Program-made: the position numbers and the translations under genes
In this document: one piece after another, positions 1 to 21,208 of the stretch
How positions within the stretch are numbered: position 1 is the first letter of the stretch
Layout of the letters: every line of letters starts with the position of its first letter
From: Amia ocellicauda
Lineage: Eukaryota; Chordata; Actinopteri; Amiiformes; Amiidae
DNA length: 64,000 nt
Direction: 5' to 3'
Assembly: GCF_036373705.1 (NCBI RefSeq)
Contig: NC_089856.1
Span: 6,892,501 to 6,956,500, forward strand
The notes under the pieces: generated by a model
Database searches by the model: none
The model's input: the letters and a program-made list of their open reading frames with translations, nothing else
Told to the model about the DNA's origin: nothing

Positions 1-10300
<10,300 letters not shown>

Positions 10301-10760
10301 GGCGGGCAGTCTGAGCGGTGATTCGGCGCTGGTCTGGGCGCTGGTCTGAGCGCTGGTCTGGGGGCTGGTCTGAGGGCTGGTCTGAGGGCTGGTCTGGGCG
10401 CTGGTCTGGGGGCTGGTCTGAGGGCTGGTCTGAGCGCTGGTCTGGGCACTGGTCTGGGCGCCGGCTGTGCTGGTTTTCTCCCCGCGTCGGCGCGTCGAGG
10501 TGGTTCAGCGCGCAGGTGCTGGACTGACTCCCGGGCGGATCTCGTGTCAGCGCTTCTGCCTCAGACGCACGTTTTTCCAGATCCCGGTGCGGCAACATCA
10601 ACAAAAGCGAATGGGTCATCGCACTGGAAGCACGGCACACACATGCACTGGCAGATTCCCAGCCGTGTAACAGTGTGTGTGCAAGATCCAAACTATATGT
10701 GCTCACTTGAATTTACTCCACGTTTCCAGCACTGCAGTGTGAGGTGGAGCAGATAGGAGA
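10301..10760 (-). promoter_or_regulatory. GC/CpG-rich promoter and 5' UTR region of the VCP-like gene
   Basis: The sequence upstream of the VCP-like ATG is GC-rich with several CpG dinucleotides, in sharp contrast to the AT-rich flanks. This is typical of a housekeeping CpG-island promoter. It contains the minisatellite at 10328-10462. The reading frame upstream of the ATG stays open through the minisatellite but meets a TGA before any in-frame ATG, so I treat it as untranslated. Confidence 0.6.
10328..10462. repeat. 12-bp minisatellite beside the VCP-like start codon
   Basis: About 11 tandem copies of a 12-bp unit, GCTGGTCTGRGS on the plus strand (CAGACCAGC core on the gene strand), with small variations between units. 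It lies roughly 30-160 bp upstream of the ATG. The unit is a multiple of three, so all frames stay open, giving spurious ORFs of Arg-Pro or Asp-Gln repeats. Confidence 0.92.
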
Positions 10761-10800
10761 GGCTCTGTGCTCATGTGTGCTCATGTGTGCTGCCCGGATG

Positions 10801-11685
10801 CATTCCAGTCACAACACAGACAGCTACGAGCGCATACTATTACCATTACCAGATGGAAACACCATACACTGTGCCCAGTCGTTTTTATCTATGTGTAGGC
10901 TATAGTTTTTTTAACTGGTTGAAACATACATAACCATGAGACAGTCTTAGTAAAGTATATTTGGAATATACTGTATGTGTTGCAAAAATGATCAGCATCT
11001 AACATTATAACACCAACACATCCCAGGTTGTCACTATAGAAATCTGGTAATTTGTTAATTAGACTGTATTTATGGTCTACAAAACTACTAAATTAATCTT
11101 TTTTATGATTGATATATATTTCTAAATTAATTATGTGGGTATGCGTACAAACTGTTAAAAAGTTATGTACTGAAATACATTCGCATCTATTATTACTTTT
11201 ATCATTGCCTAAGACCAATACTAAAACCAAACCTCACCAAGCCTGGCAAATGGTCATTCAAAACCCCACCCTTGATGGCAATTCTACTATTTCATGCATC
11301 TGCTAAATGGAAAACTGCCATTAGGTATTGAGTCTGAAACGATTGGCAGTTGAGTTGGAGATGATTTAAACTCCTCCCAAATCTCAGTTCCTTTAACGCT
11401 CTGAACATGGTCCATGGGCTTCACACCCGTTAGTCTGGTTCTAGTATTATTTTTTACATTGCCTAATACATGTTCAAAATATATTGGAGATATAAATTCT
11501 CATTTGTTTCAGAAGTGTGTCTGTGTGTGTATGTGTGTAGGGGGGGGGGGGGGGAGGGCTGGGGGTGGGACGACACAAATTGAGGGGGATAAATCGACGC
11601 TCTCTCAATATTGGCCCCCCCTCTAAACCTACACTTATGTAAATTATGTATACACTGAAACCAAAATGAGAAATGCAAACTCACA

Positions 11686-11758
<73 letters not shown>

Positions 11759-12259
11759 CTGTAGGAATGATTTCAATGTGGTATTTTGGTTTTTGGAAAG
11801 ACAAATGTCACTAATAATGAGTGTGTTATAATAATGTCATCATGCATCCAGAAAACAAAAAGGTTAGGTTATTTATAGAGGGGACTATATTGCCTATGCA
11901 AAGGGAAGTGATGAAAAAAACAACTATTTTGTGCACTGTGTGTCTCCCAAGCAAGCCCTCCCTTGTCTGGATTTATCTTATACAGTGTACAGGACAGTCC
12001 CTTTGTTCCCGGAACCACAGTTCAGGAGCGATGTTGCAGCTTGGAGAATTATTTTCTTATGCAACCATAGGCGAAGGGGGGGACGCATACACCCCAATGT
12101 TAAGAACACAATTTCAACTGTATTCAAGGGATAGGGAGCCAACAGGGGCCCCTGCACATAATCAAATAGCCAACGCCAGGAGTAAGGGCTCAACTGGGGA
12201 ATAATAATATAACATTAATAATAATAATGAGCAGGGCCCTTTCTACACGAGAATATCAA
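10801..12259. other. non-coding spacer with TA and poly-G tracts
   Basis: No gene is recognised. It holds a poly-G run near 11540-11554, a long TA tract (11691-11754), and G-rich patches with short similarity to each other (for example around 11600 and 12070), which suggests old mobile-element debris. Confidence 0.5.
11691..11754. repeat. (TA)n microsatellite
   Basis: About 32 uninterrupted TA units. Confidence 0.97.
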
Positions 12260-12604
12260 ACCATCCATCTGTGAGCTGAAGCTGAAGTGCAGCTGGGTCA
12301 TGCAGCAAGGCAATGATCCAAAGCACACAAGCAAATCTACATCAGAATGGTTGAAGAACACAAAAAATAAAGTTCTGGAATGGCCAGACATCCAGACCTA
12401 AACCCTACTGAGATGTTGTGATTCCTTATTGAACGGGGGGGGGGGGGGGGGGGGCAATTATTTTCACATGGGGCATTAGGTGTTGCATAACTTTCACTAA
12501 TATCTAATATTAGGTTTTGGTTGAAAATCTGATAACATTCTGTGTCAAAAATATGCAAAAATGCAGAAAATCAGACAGGGGGTAAATACTTTTTCATGGT
12601 ACTG
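12260..12604 (+). mobile_element. 3' relic of a Tc1/mariner transposon
   Basis: Plus-strand sequence encodes a decayed C-terminal piece of a Tc1 transposase: a 'NDPKHTSKSTSEWLK'-like block, then 'VLEWPD', then a stop. A non-coding tail follows, ending in a terminus ('GGGGGTAAATACTTTTTCATGGTACTG') flanked by TA. A poly-G tract at 12436-12453 interrupts it. The N-terminal half and the other terminus are missing. Confidence 0.7.
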
Positions 12605-13117
12605 TATTTGTGTTATAAATCTAAAAAAAAATGCTTAGCAGAAGTACACTGGGATATCTATGTGACAGTTCTTGTGTTTTTTTCTTTGACCTGAAAATAA
12701 ATTAAAAGGATGGCATAGTTAGATTGTTTTCTATGTTGTATCCTCCTCAGGCTGTTATCTGTAACATTCTTTAATTTAATATACTGAATAAGAAATCAAG
12801 GGTGGAATTTTGAATTACCATTTGCCAGGGTTTTGGTTTTAATATTGGCCTTAGGCAATGATAAAAGTAATAATAGTTGTAATCATATTTAATTATATAG
12901 CTTTTTAACAATTTGAGACATGCCAATATAATCAATTTAGAAATATATATAAATAACACAAATAATGTTTAATTAAGTATTGCAGAGTTTTGTAAAGAAA
13001 AAATAAATGTGGTATATTTTCAGTATCAGTCTACTTGGAAGATACCAAACACATGCCATAATCCTTAATGGCAAAATCCTGCAATGAAAACAATATAATT
13101 TACCAAAATAGGATGAT

Positions 13118-13120
<3 letters not shown>

Positions 13121-13183
<63 letters not shown>

Positions 13184-13187
13184 CATA
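13121..13187. repeat. (TA)n microsatellite, left flank of a Tc1 insertion
   Basis: A TA tract of about 57 bp followed by a few degenerate units, directly abutting the left end of the Tc1 element at 13188. TA repeats resume at 14409 on the other side, so the element appears to have landed inside one TA microsatellite. Confidence 0.9.
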
Positions 13188-14408
13188 CACTCACCTAAAG
13201 GATTATTAGGAACACCATACTAATACTGTGTTTGACCCCCTTTCACCTTCAGAACTGCCTTAATTCTACGTGGCATTGATTCAACAAGGTGCTGAAAGCA
13301 TTCTTTAGAAATGTTGGCCCATATTGATAGGATAGCATCTTGCAGTTGATGGAGATTTGTGGGATGCACATCCAGGGCACGAAGCTCCCGTTCCACCACA
13401 TCCCAAAGATGCTCTATTGGGTTGAGATCTGGTGACTGTGGGGGCCAGTTTAGTACAGTGAACTCATTGTCATGTTCAAGAAACCAATTTGAAATGATTC
13501 GACCTTTGTGACATGGTGCATTATCCTGCTGGAAGTAGCCATCAGAGGATGGGTACATGGTGGTCATAAAGGGATGGACATGGTCAGAAACAATGCTCAG
13601 GTAGGCCGTGGCATTTAAACGATGCCCAATTGGCACTAAGGGGCCTAAAGTGTGTCAAGAAAACATCCCCCACACCATTACACCACCACCACCAGCCTGC
13701 ACAGTGGTAACAAGGCATGATGGATCCATGTTCTCATTCTGTTTACGCCAAATTCTGACTCTACCATCTGAATGTCTCAACAGAAATCGAGACTCATCAG
13801 ACCAGGCAACATTTTTCCAGTCTTCAACTGTCCAATTTTGGTGAGCTTGTGCAAATTGTAGCCTCTTTTTCCTATTTGTAGTGGAGATGAGTGGTACCCG
13901 GTGGGGTCTTCTGCTGTTGTAGCCCATCCGCCTCAAGGTTGTACGTGTTGTGGCTTCACAAATGCTTTGCTGCATACCTCGGTTGTAACGAGTGGTTATT
14001 TCAGTCAAAGTTGCTCTTCTATCAGCTTGAATCAGTCGGCCCATTCTCCTCTGACCTCTAGCATCAACAAGGCATTTTCGCCCACAGGACTGCCGCATAC
14101 TGGATGTTTTTCCCTTTTCACACCATTCTTTGTAAACCCTAGAAATGGTTGTGCGTGAAAATCCCAGTAACTGAGCAGATTGTGAAATACTCAGACCGGC
14201 CCGTCTGGCACCAACAACCATGCCACGCTCAAAATTGTTTAAATCACCTTTCTTTCCCATTCAGACATTCAGTTTGGAGTTCAGGAGATTGTCTTGACCA
14301 GGACCACACCCCTAAATGCATTGAAGCAACTGCCATGTGATTGGTTGGTTAGATAATTGCATTAATGAGAAATTGAACAGGTGTTCCTAATAATCCTTTA
14401 GGTGAGTG
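13188..14408 (-). mobile_element. full-length 1221-bp Tc1-like transposon (family A, copy 1)
   Basis: Both ends carry the inverted terminus CACTCACCTAAAGGATTATT, flanked by the TA target duplication (13186-13187 and 14409-14410). It has the same length as the copy at 27651-28871, is nearly identical to it, and lies in the opposite orientation. It encodes one transposase on the minus strand. Confidence 0.95.
13220..14260 (-). pseudogene. Tc1 transposase broken by one nonsense codon
   Basis: Cut-and-paste DDE transposase that binds the element's termini and integrates at TA. It begins MGKKGDLNNFERG, with two helix-turn-helix motifs in the first 120 residues. The catalytic motifs are visible: the first Asp in WSDESRF, the second Asp in FQQDNAPCH, and the Glu in LNPIEHLWD. 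Compared with copy 2, a single TGG-to-TGA change at 13657-13655 stops translation after VMVWGMFS, between the first and second catalytic Asp. Downstream the frame is intact to GGQTQY and a TAG stop. Confidence 0.93.
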
Positions 14409-14412
14409 TATA

Positions 14413-14446
<34 letters not shown>

Positions 14447-14483
14447 GAGAGAGAGTGTGAGTGTGAGTGTGAGTGTGAGTGTG

Positions 14484-14575
<92 letters not shown>

Positions 14576-14666
14576 AGTGAGTGAGTGAGTGAGTGAGTGA
14601 GTGAGTGAGTGAGTGAGTGAGTGAGTGAGTGAGTGAGTGAGTGAGTGAGTGAGTGAGTGAGTGAGT
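14409..14666. repeat. compound microsatellite TA / GTGAGT / GT / GTGA
   Basis: A continuous run of simple repeats: TA (14409-14446), GAGTGT-type units (about 14452-14490), GT (about 14490-14571), then GTGA tetranucleotides (about 14572-14666). It starts at the target TA of the Tc1 insertion. The long ORFs across it are low-complexity artefacts. Confidence 0.97.
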
Positions 14667-14769
14667 CTTTAAGGTGTATATTGTCAGCAAGCTTTTGCAG
14701 ATTACTTTAACTATTTAGTTTAGATGTGTGGAAAATTGTTAAATGCCTTTAGTTAAATAAATAAGTTAA

Positions 14770-15280
14770 TAATGTAATGTCCTGTGGGCACAGGGGACCC
14801 AGGTGCAGTGTGTGGTAGAGGTGCTCAGACATGTGTGGGTCAAATACTGGCAGGATAGGGCAAACAAGGGCTAGGCAAAGACATGGTTATGGTAATAGGC
14901 AAGGGTCCGGCAATCAGGGGAAGTCCAAAGTCAAGGTCAGGAGGTAAAGCAAGTGGCCAAGGAATCAATTATCTTTCAAGGCACTAGGAGACTGCTTGGG
15001 ACTATAGCTTACACTGACAAAACTTCACAATTATACATAGTGTGTGAGGGGTTTATATGGGGACCAGAGGGAAGCAAGGAACCAGGTTTGGAAGCTGCAT
15101 GGCGAATGGGGGCAGAGGTTGATTGAACAAGTGCACATGGTGTTCAGGAATGTTGATTGATTGATTTAAAGGGAGCTGGGAGAAGTGACCGGGAAGGAAG
15201 TGCGAAGGCGACATCTAGTGGGAACAAGTGGAGGTGCAGTTAGACAGGGAGTTAGTGCAAACAAATTATGACTCAGAACT
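14770..15280 (-). mobile_element. gypsy LTR-like fragment
   Basis: Read on the minus strand, this resembles the U5/leader end of fish Ty3/gypsy LTRs: 'TTGCCTAGCCCTTG'-type pyrimidine-rich text, then 'CTGGGTCCCCTGTGCCCACAG' and 'ACATTACATT'. No pol reading frame is attached and both ends are vague. Assignment is by remembered texture, not by alignment. Confidence 0.4.
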
Positions 15281-16559
15281 CAGAAGAGCCTTTAAACTTT
15301 AAGTTTAAACTTAAGGATGAGTGCTATAATACATAAATACATCCACATATGCAGAGGCACACAAACATATAAGCATAGACGCATACCACACACATTTATC
15401 TAAAAGGTTTATGGTAATAGAAATAGAAATGTTGCTAAATGTTGCTAAATGTCTTTTATATCTCATACTATGTTATCTCCATGGGTAGTTCTTACCACAG
15501 GTAGGTAAGAACTGTGTCACAAGATTGAGCAATGAATTAATTCTGTAAAATTAGGAGTAGGGAGTTCAATAGTTAATATGGGGTTAGATTAATTGTAAAA
15601 AAAAATGGACTATCTAAAAACATAACAACCTCAAGAGTAGAAGTGTAGATTTGTGAAGTATGATATCTGTAGGGTTTCATACATTTTTATCTCCAAGATT
15701 AATCTGAACAGAATATACACTTGAAATTATTGTTATCTTATGTAAATGTATGTATGCAATAGGAAGAATTAAAATAAACAATGTATTTAAGTAGGCACCC
15801 AAACTTTTAAAAGGCTATGGGGATGGGCCTATTTTGTTTCCTATTTCTATATGGAACCCCTGCAATGCCAAGTTCCTCTTTGCTGTCTCACAGTGTTGCT
15901 CCACAGCTCTCTCAGAGTTCACAGCTAAACCACACACTTTTGTCACACCAAAAACCACAAGCTACATTAATGTGTTGCAGAAACTTAATAATCTAGTTTC
16001 AAGTCATACATTAAATGGAAAATGTCACTTATTCATAAAACAAATGTTACATGTGCAAAACTAACACTGGTTGCAAAAACATACCCAAATTGTGCTTATG
16101 AACCTTTGCAAAGGACCTTATCAATAGGATGGAAATGACATTCAATTGTTTGTATACAGTGTAGTGTTACTAGTGAGAGAGGAAGTCATACTTTTTTTTA
16201 AAGAAAAATATTAAATAGCTGATAAAAACCACATATTGAGAAAGTGGTGTGCTCAGTCTGTGTCTGTATTCATCTGAGAAGAAAATGAGAAGTTTTACAC
16301 ACATTCTTAACAGCACCATATCAACTTCAAACCACAGCTCCACCCTTCAGTTGCTTCACACATTGCTTAGCAAATATATATATGGATATATATAAAGCAT
16401 GTCCTAGACAAGCACACAGCATTTTATTAGAATTTTAGAGTGTACGACAGAGAGGGAGAGACAGAGATAATAAAAAAGTTAAGGAAGTGCAGCTTTCAAC
16501 TGCTCTGTAGTTTTTTTTAATACTTTTTACTTGTTCTCTTTTTGAGGCTAAACTGCAAG
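15281..16559. other. upstream region of the single-exon TRIM gene
   Basis: AT-rich, without a recognised gene or repeat. A TATA-like stretch (TATATATAAAG, near 16387-16400) lies about 160 bp upstream of the TRIM start codon and could mark the promoter. I see no ISRE of the kind found before the other two TRIM genes. Confidence 0.3.
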
Positions 16560-18206
16560 ATGTCAACTGTTTCATCCTCTGTGTCAGCATCTGCGAACCT
16601 AGAGGCTGAGTTGAACTGCTCGGTCTGCTTGAGCATCTACAAGGACCCGGTGTTGCTGTGCTGTGGGCACAACTTCTGCAAAAGCTGTCTGGGTAGAGTG
16701 TGGGACAACCAGAAACCTGGCAAAGGTTACTCCTGCCCAGAGTGCAGGACACTGTATCAGCAGTACCCTGTCCCACAGAGAAACATCAAACTTGCCAACA
16801 TTATTGACTGTTTCAAGGCTACCAGGGATTCCTCAGAGCCTTTAGAATCTGAGGTGCCATTGCCTGACCAAGGAGGAGCGATAGACGTTTCTAGGAAGGA
16901 TACACAAGGAAAGATGCCTCTGATGAACCGCTGTCCAGAACATGGGAAACCTTTGGAGTATTTTTGCCGCCAACATGGGTTATGCTTGTGCGAGACTTGC
17001 CGGGAGGGTCACCAGAACCACAACCTGCAAGAGCTGAAGAAAGCAGTAGCAGAGAAGAGAGCCACCTTGACAGAGGAGATTGAGAGGCTGGTGCAGGCAC
17101 AGGAGCTGCTACAGGAAATGGTCAGTTGGCTGCAGGATGCCAGGATGCAGGTGAAGGCTGACCGCAGCAGGCTGAAGGATCAAATTTCTAGGTTATTTGA
17201 GGAGATCAAAGAGATGTTCAAGGCTGAGGAATGCAGTATTCTGGATTCTATCACAGCAGAAGAGAACATTCAAGACTCCCAGCTGGAGTCTCGGATCAGA
17301 GAGACAGAGACCAAGTGGGAGATAGCTGAGCAGCTCCTCCAGGAAGCATGGGCGCTGGAGAAAGAAAGCATGGAAGCCTGGGAATTCTTGGGGTCCTTTC
17401 CAAAGACACTGGATATGGTACTGAAGGCTGATATCCATGTCCAAGCATGCACTTTGCACAAATGGGAGATGGACAGGGCCTCGGTCAGTCAGGTGAGAAA
17501 AGATGGACAAGGGTTAGCCAGGTCACTGGGAAAATTAATCCGTGGGAGGCTAGGCCAAGGTCGTGAGGTACTATTAAAACTTGACACTCCAGCTCCCTCC
17601 AAGAGATGGGTTAAGAAAACTGACACAAAAGTTAAGGTTTCTGGTTTTCAGCAAGCCAAGCTGACGCTAGACCTCAACACCGCCCACTGCAATTTAAATG
17701 TCTCCAGGGATCTCTCAACTGCAAACTGGGTTGAGCAAAGACATGCACTACCTGCACACCCAGAGAGATTTAGGCTACACCCACAGGTCCTTTGCACCCA
17801 GGGTTTCTCCACTGGGCAGCACTGCTGGGAAGTAGAGTTAGAGGGCAACAAAAAATGGGAGGTTGGTGCCACATGCAAAGTCCTTGGCCAGTCTTGGGTG
17901 GACTCTTGCATTTCCTGGGTGCTGCGCTGGGATGGCCGGCAGCTGCAGGCTTTTGAGGGAACCTCCCGTTACTCCAATCCAGGGCTGAGCTCTGTATGCC
18001 AGGCCCCTAAAATAATTAAGGTTTATCTGGATTGTGAAAGAGGAACACTTTCCTTCCGTGCAGTGGAAAAGGAAACTACAGTCAATCAAGAGGGCTCTCT
18101 GCCAGCCAAAGAAACAGGGAAAATGCTCCACATATTTCATATCAAACCCCATGGCCCAGTCTATCCTGGATTCTACTTGGAGCAATCCAGTGTGAGGATT
18201 TTATAG
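16560..18206 (+). CDS. single-exon TRIM protein (RING, B-box, coiled coil, PRY-SPRY)
   Basis: Likely RING E3 ubiquitin ligase of the TRIM family, acting in the cytoplasm, often in antiviral signalling. I chose the ATG at 16560 (context AAGATGT); the frame is open a little upstream but only with a TTG. The product is 548 aa. RING: Cys20, Cys23, Cys35, His37, Cys40, Cys43, Cys59, Cys62. B-box 2: from Cys125 through Cys128-equivalent His, Cys136, Cys144, Cys147, His151 and His154. A charged coiled coil covers about 155-270. The PRY-SPRY domain begins near 370, with LDLNTAH, the LPAHPERF block and the GFSTGQHCWEVELEG block. It is intact and uninterrupted by introns. I cannot assign an orthologue; it is not close to the paired TRIM genes at 44-56 kb, which have introns and a different B-box spacing. 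Confidence 0.92.
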   Translation: MSTVSSSVSASANLEAELNCSVCLSIYKDPVLLCCGHNFCKSCLGRVWDNQKPGKGYSCPECRTLYQQYPVPQRNIKLANIIDCFKATRDSSEPLESEVPLPDQGGAIDVSRKDTQGKMPLMNRCPEHGKPLEYFCRQHGLCLCETCREGHQNHNLQELKKAVAEKRATLTEEIERLVQAQELLQEMVSWLQDARMQVKADRSRLKDQISRLFEEIKEMFKAEECSILDSITAEENIQDSQLESRIRETETKWEIAEQLLQEAWALEKESMEAWEFLGSFPKTLDMVLKADIHVQACTLHKWEMDRASVSQVRKDGQGLARSLGKLIRGRLGQGREVLLKLDTPAPSKRWVKKTDTKVKVSGFQQAKLTLDLNTAHCNLNVSRDLSTANWVEQRHALPAHPERFRLHPQVLCTQGFSTGQHCWEVELEGNKKWEVGATCKVLGQSWVDSCISWVLRWDGRQLQAFEGTSRYSNPGLSSVCQAPKIIKVYLDCERGTLSFRAVEKETTVNQEGSLPAKETGKMLHIFHIKPHGPVYPGFYLEQSSVRIL

Positions 18207-18754
18207 ACACTTTGGGTAAAAAAAAACCCCGATGGTGTCAAAATAATACCATCCAAAACAAAACAGTATATTATTAATGTATAGTAAGTAAATTAGTCAC
18301 ACTTTAAAGCTGTCTACATGATTTTTGTGGCATGCAACTGTTTTTGATTTAACAATATATATTTATGTTTATATGTATATATGTATGTATGCTTTTATGT
18401 AAAAAAATACTGGTGAGCCCTTATGCAGACTTACCTTGGTACATTTACCAGAAGATGATTGCACTTTACTATGGTTGTACTATAGTTTTACAGTAGTTCT
18501 CAATGATAACATGTCTTCACTGTGCTTTCTAAACTCTATAATGAAAAAGCAAAGTGTAGGTATGTTTTTGGAGACCTAACTATGGTACAACCACAGTAAA
18601 ACCATGTTAAAAGTACAAAAATCACTCAATCAGTTTACCAGGGATGCATTATATGGTCCTAAAAACACTTTGTTTAAAATATATTTTATTTTTTGAAGAG
18701 CCGGAACCTTGAGGTGCTATATATATATAAACAAAAAATTCATATAAGGAAATT
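18207..18754. other. downstream of the TRIM gene, no feature recognised
   Basis: AT-rich sequence that probably includes the TRIM 3' UTR. No clear polyadenylation site can be chosen. Confidence 0.3.
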
Positions 18755-19165
18755 CTTTAGGCCCTAATCTATGGATGTCTAGTCTCAAGTTTTGAGGGAG
18801 CAATAGGCATTCTGACTGCAGGAATGTCCACCAGAGCTGCAGTCAGGTCAAAAACCCTGGTGAGGATAATGAACACGCAGATGAGCTTCCCTAATAGTTT
18901 CTGATAGTTTGTGAAGAAATTCTACAGTGGTGCAAACCCACAGTTTCATTAGCTATTGATCCCACAGGTGAAGAAGTCGGATATGGAGGTCCTGGGCTGG
19001 CATGTTTACTTGCGGTCTGCTGTTGTGAGGCCAGTTGGACATACTGCCAAATTCTCTAAAATGACATTGGAGCTGACTTATGGCAGAGAAATGTACATTA
19101 AATTCTCTGGCAACAGCTCTGGTGGACATTCCTGCAGTCAGCATGCTTTTTGTGGTGTTTTTTAG
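18755..19165 (-). mobile_element. N-terminal relic of a Tc1-like transposon
   Basis: The minus strand encodes a Tc1 DNA-binding domain: [19 protein letters not shown], then 'RFREFGS'-like and '[12 protein letters not shown]' blocks. The rest of the frame is degraded, and the catalytic DDE half is missing. Confidence 0.7.
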
Positions 19166-19920
19166 ATATAATCATATACCATATAATCAATAACTCAAGC
19201 AGCACAAATGTTTCCTGCAATATTACTGCAACCTAACAGTTTTTGCAACCTTTTTGCAACTGTTGTGGCAACCTATTATGGGAGGGTTGTAGCAGTATTG
19301 CTGGTATATGTCAAATAGGCTTATTTATTTTGGTAAGGGATGTTGTCAGGACTTTGTCCTGGCAAAGTCCTTCAATCTCAATTTAAATTTCACACTTCGG
19401 TGTATTTAAGTAACAATGTTACTTACTTATTTTCTGTTCATCAGTTGGTACAAATGCATCTTTTTCTAATCCAAAAAAACTAAATTGTGTATCTATAGTT
19501 ACAGGAACTGGGTCAGTCATGTTGTGCAGATGTACAAGTACCTACTTTTCTAGTTTTGCTGGAATGGGCTGAACTTGAGAATTCAGACTATTTGGCACAG
19601 TTTCTATTGGATGTCCTATGTGTTTTGGAGCATAAAAAAACAATTCTAAAACAGCATCAGTGTCTACAAAATTTCAAACTACTGTCGTTTTGGAAGGCTG
19701 AAGACTAGGTAAGGTTTGCAATACTTTGCAAATTCATGGTAATATAGTCAAATATATTCCAGTATATTTTTCAGTTTTCCAAGTTGACATAAAATATTAT
19801 TTATTTTAACTGCAATATTTCACTAGTTCTAAAGTTAATATTTGTATGTTTTAACCAAATGTTTGTGCTTGTTTTCTGGTGATTATAATGCTTTTTAAAA
19901 TGATTTTAGAAAATGTATGC

Positions 19921-19972
<52 letters not shown>
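19921..19972. repeat. (ATT)n microsatellite
   Basis: About 17 uninterrupted TTA/ATT units. Confidence 0.95.
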
Positions 19973-19973
<1 letters not shown>

Positions 19974-20137
19974 TCTTAAATACTTTATTTTATTAATGTA
20001 CTTAGTTACCTACTATTATTATCAATATATTTTGTATGCTTGATCTCCTTTATTTGTTTTATCTTTATATTCTTAATATTTTTTGTTTAATTGAAAATCC
20101 TGTACTTTTAACTATATTATTATTGACTATATGACTA

Positions 20138-20220
<83 letters not shown>

Positions 20221-20221
20221 T
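20138..20221. repeat. compound (ATT)n (AGT)n microsatellite
   Basis: ATT units pass directly into about 15 AGT units, which looks like one tract with a spreading point change. Confidence 0.95.
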
Positions 20222-20394
20222 CAAATAATGTGTACACAGTAATTTAAATACTAATCCAATTAAATAGTTATGGACAGAGATTCAAGGTCAGTCATTCTTT
20301 AAATCTGTGCCCATATTCATAAAGCATCTGAGCGTGATAAATCAGTGCCTGAAATATCTGAGAGTGACGTCAATTTGGTCCTACTTACTCTTAG

Positions 20395-20845
20395 GAGTAA
20401 AAGCTTGAAGAACCCAGGTAAAGAATTTAAGTCTTCAAGCACAGAGAATAATGCATTTATTTAACATGTCCGGCCTGCAAGGCCTTGACATGGAAGTGCT
20501 CCACCTGAGCGGAGTCTCTCTGAACAGCAAGAGTTAACAGCTTTTATACAATACATAACATGTGGTTCTGTGGAGAGGTCCAGTCCCATGGTCATCATAG
20601 CAACTGTTAATCAAAAACTTTGAAGCAAATTCTGGGAGTGACTACTGCAGCATCAGCATTTGTAAAAACAGCCTTGCTAACATGTGCTTGCATGACAATT
20701 AATGCAATTGGCTCTGTTGACATATTAGTATTTCAAACATTAATAAAAAACATTATACAGTTTATATTAAACATTAATACCGGCTCTTCAAAGCTATTCA
20801 TAACTCGACCAATATTTACGAGACCTCACGAGGTCGCCTAACTAG
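20395..20845 (-). mobile_element. possible solo LTR
   Basis: Read on the minus strand, a TATAAAAG box (around 20535) is followed about 80 bp later by AAATAAA and a U5-like tail, the order expected of an LTR (U3-R-U5). The short string TTAGGAG occurs just outside both edges and could be a target duplication, but the edges do not show TG...CA. No internal genes are attached. Confidence 0.35.
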
Positions 20846-21208
20846 TTAGGAGTTGGGAGATGGCAGTAATGAGAAGATGTTGTCAGCGCAGCTTCCGTGA
20901 AAGGAAAGGTGTTACAGCGGTGTGATGAGGAGTTATTGCTACAACATAGATTGGACTGAAATTGAATATTCTTTGTTAATGGAAGGATAAAAGTGTAAAA
21001 TGCAAGATGTTTATTTTTTACGATTGTGATTATGAATGTGAAATTAATCTAGCATTTTAATTCCATGTAGTTAGCATATTCATATAGTTGTCTTTTCATG
21101 TTTTTTTGTTTTTCCAAAATGAAGATTTTTTGGGGGATTTTAAGTGAAATTTAAATGCATTTGGTTACTATAACTGCTGTGTACTTTTCTTTTGTCTCTG
21201 TATCTAGA

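Noticed and set aside
11463-11804. ORF with a long Ile-Tyr run
   Set aside because: Translation of the TA microsatellite.
13608-14158. Open frames on the plus strand opposite the Tc1 transposase (also 27719-28451 minus)
   Set aside because: Antisense shadows of the transposase; both copies show the same ones.
14349-14690. ORFs of Ser-Leu-Thr-His and Cys-Glu/Cys-Val repeats
   Set aside because: Translation of the GT/GTGA microsatellites.
16542-16559. Upstream extension of the single-exon TRIM frame
   Set aside because: The extension begins with TTG, not ATG; the ATG at 16560 has a good context and fits the usual RING start.
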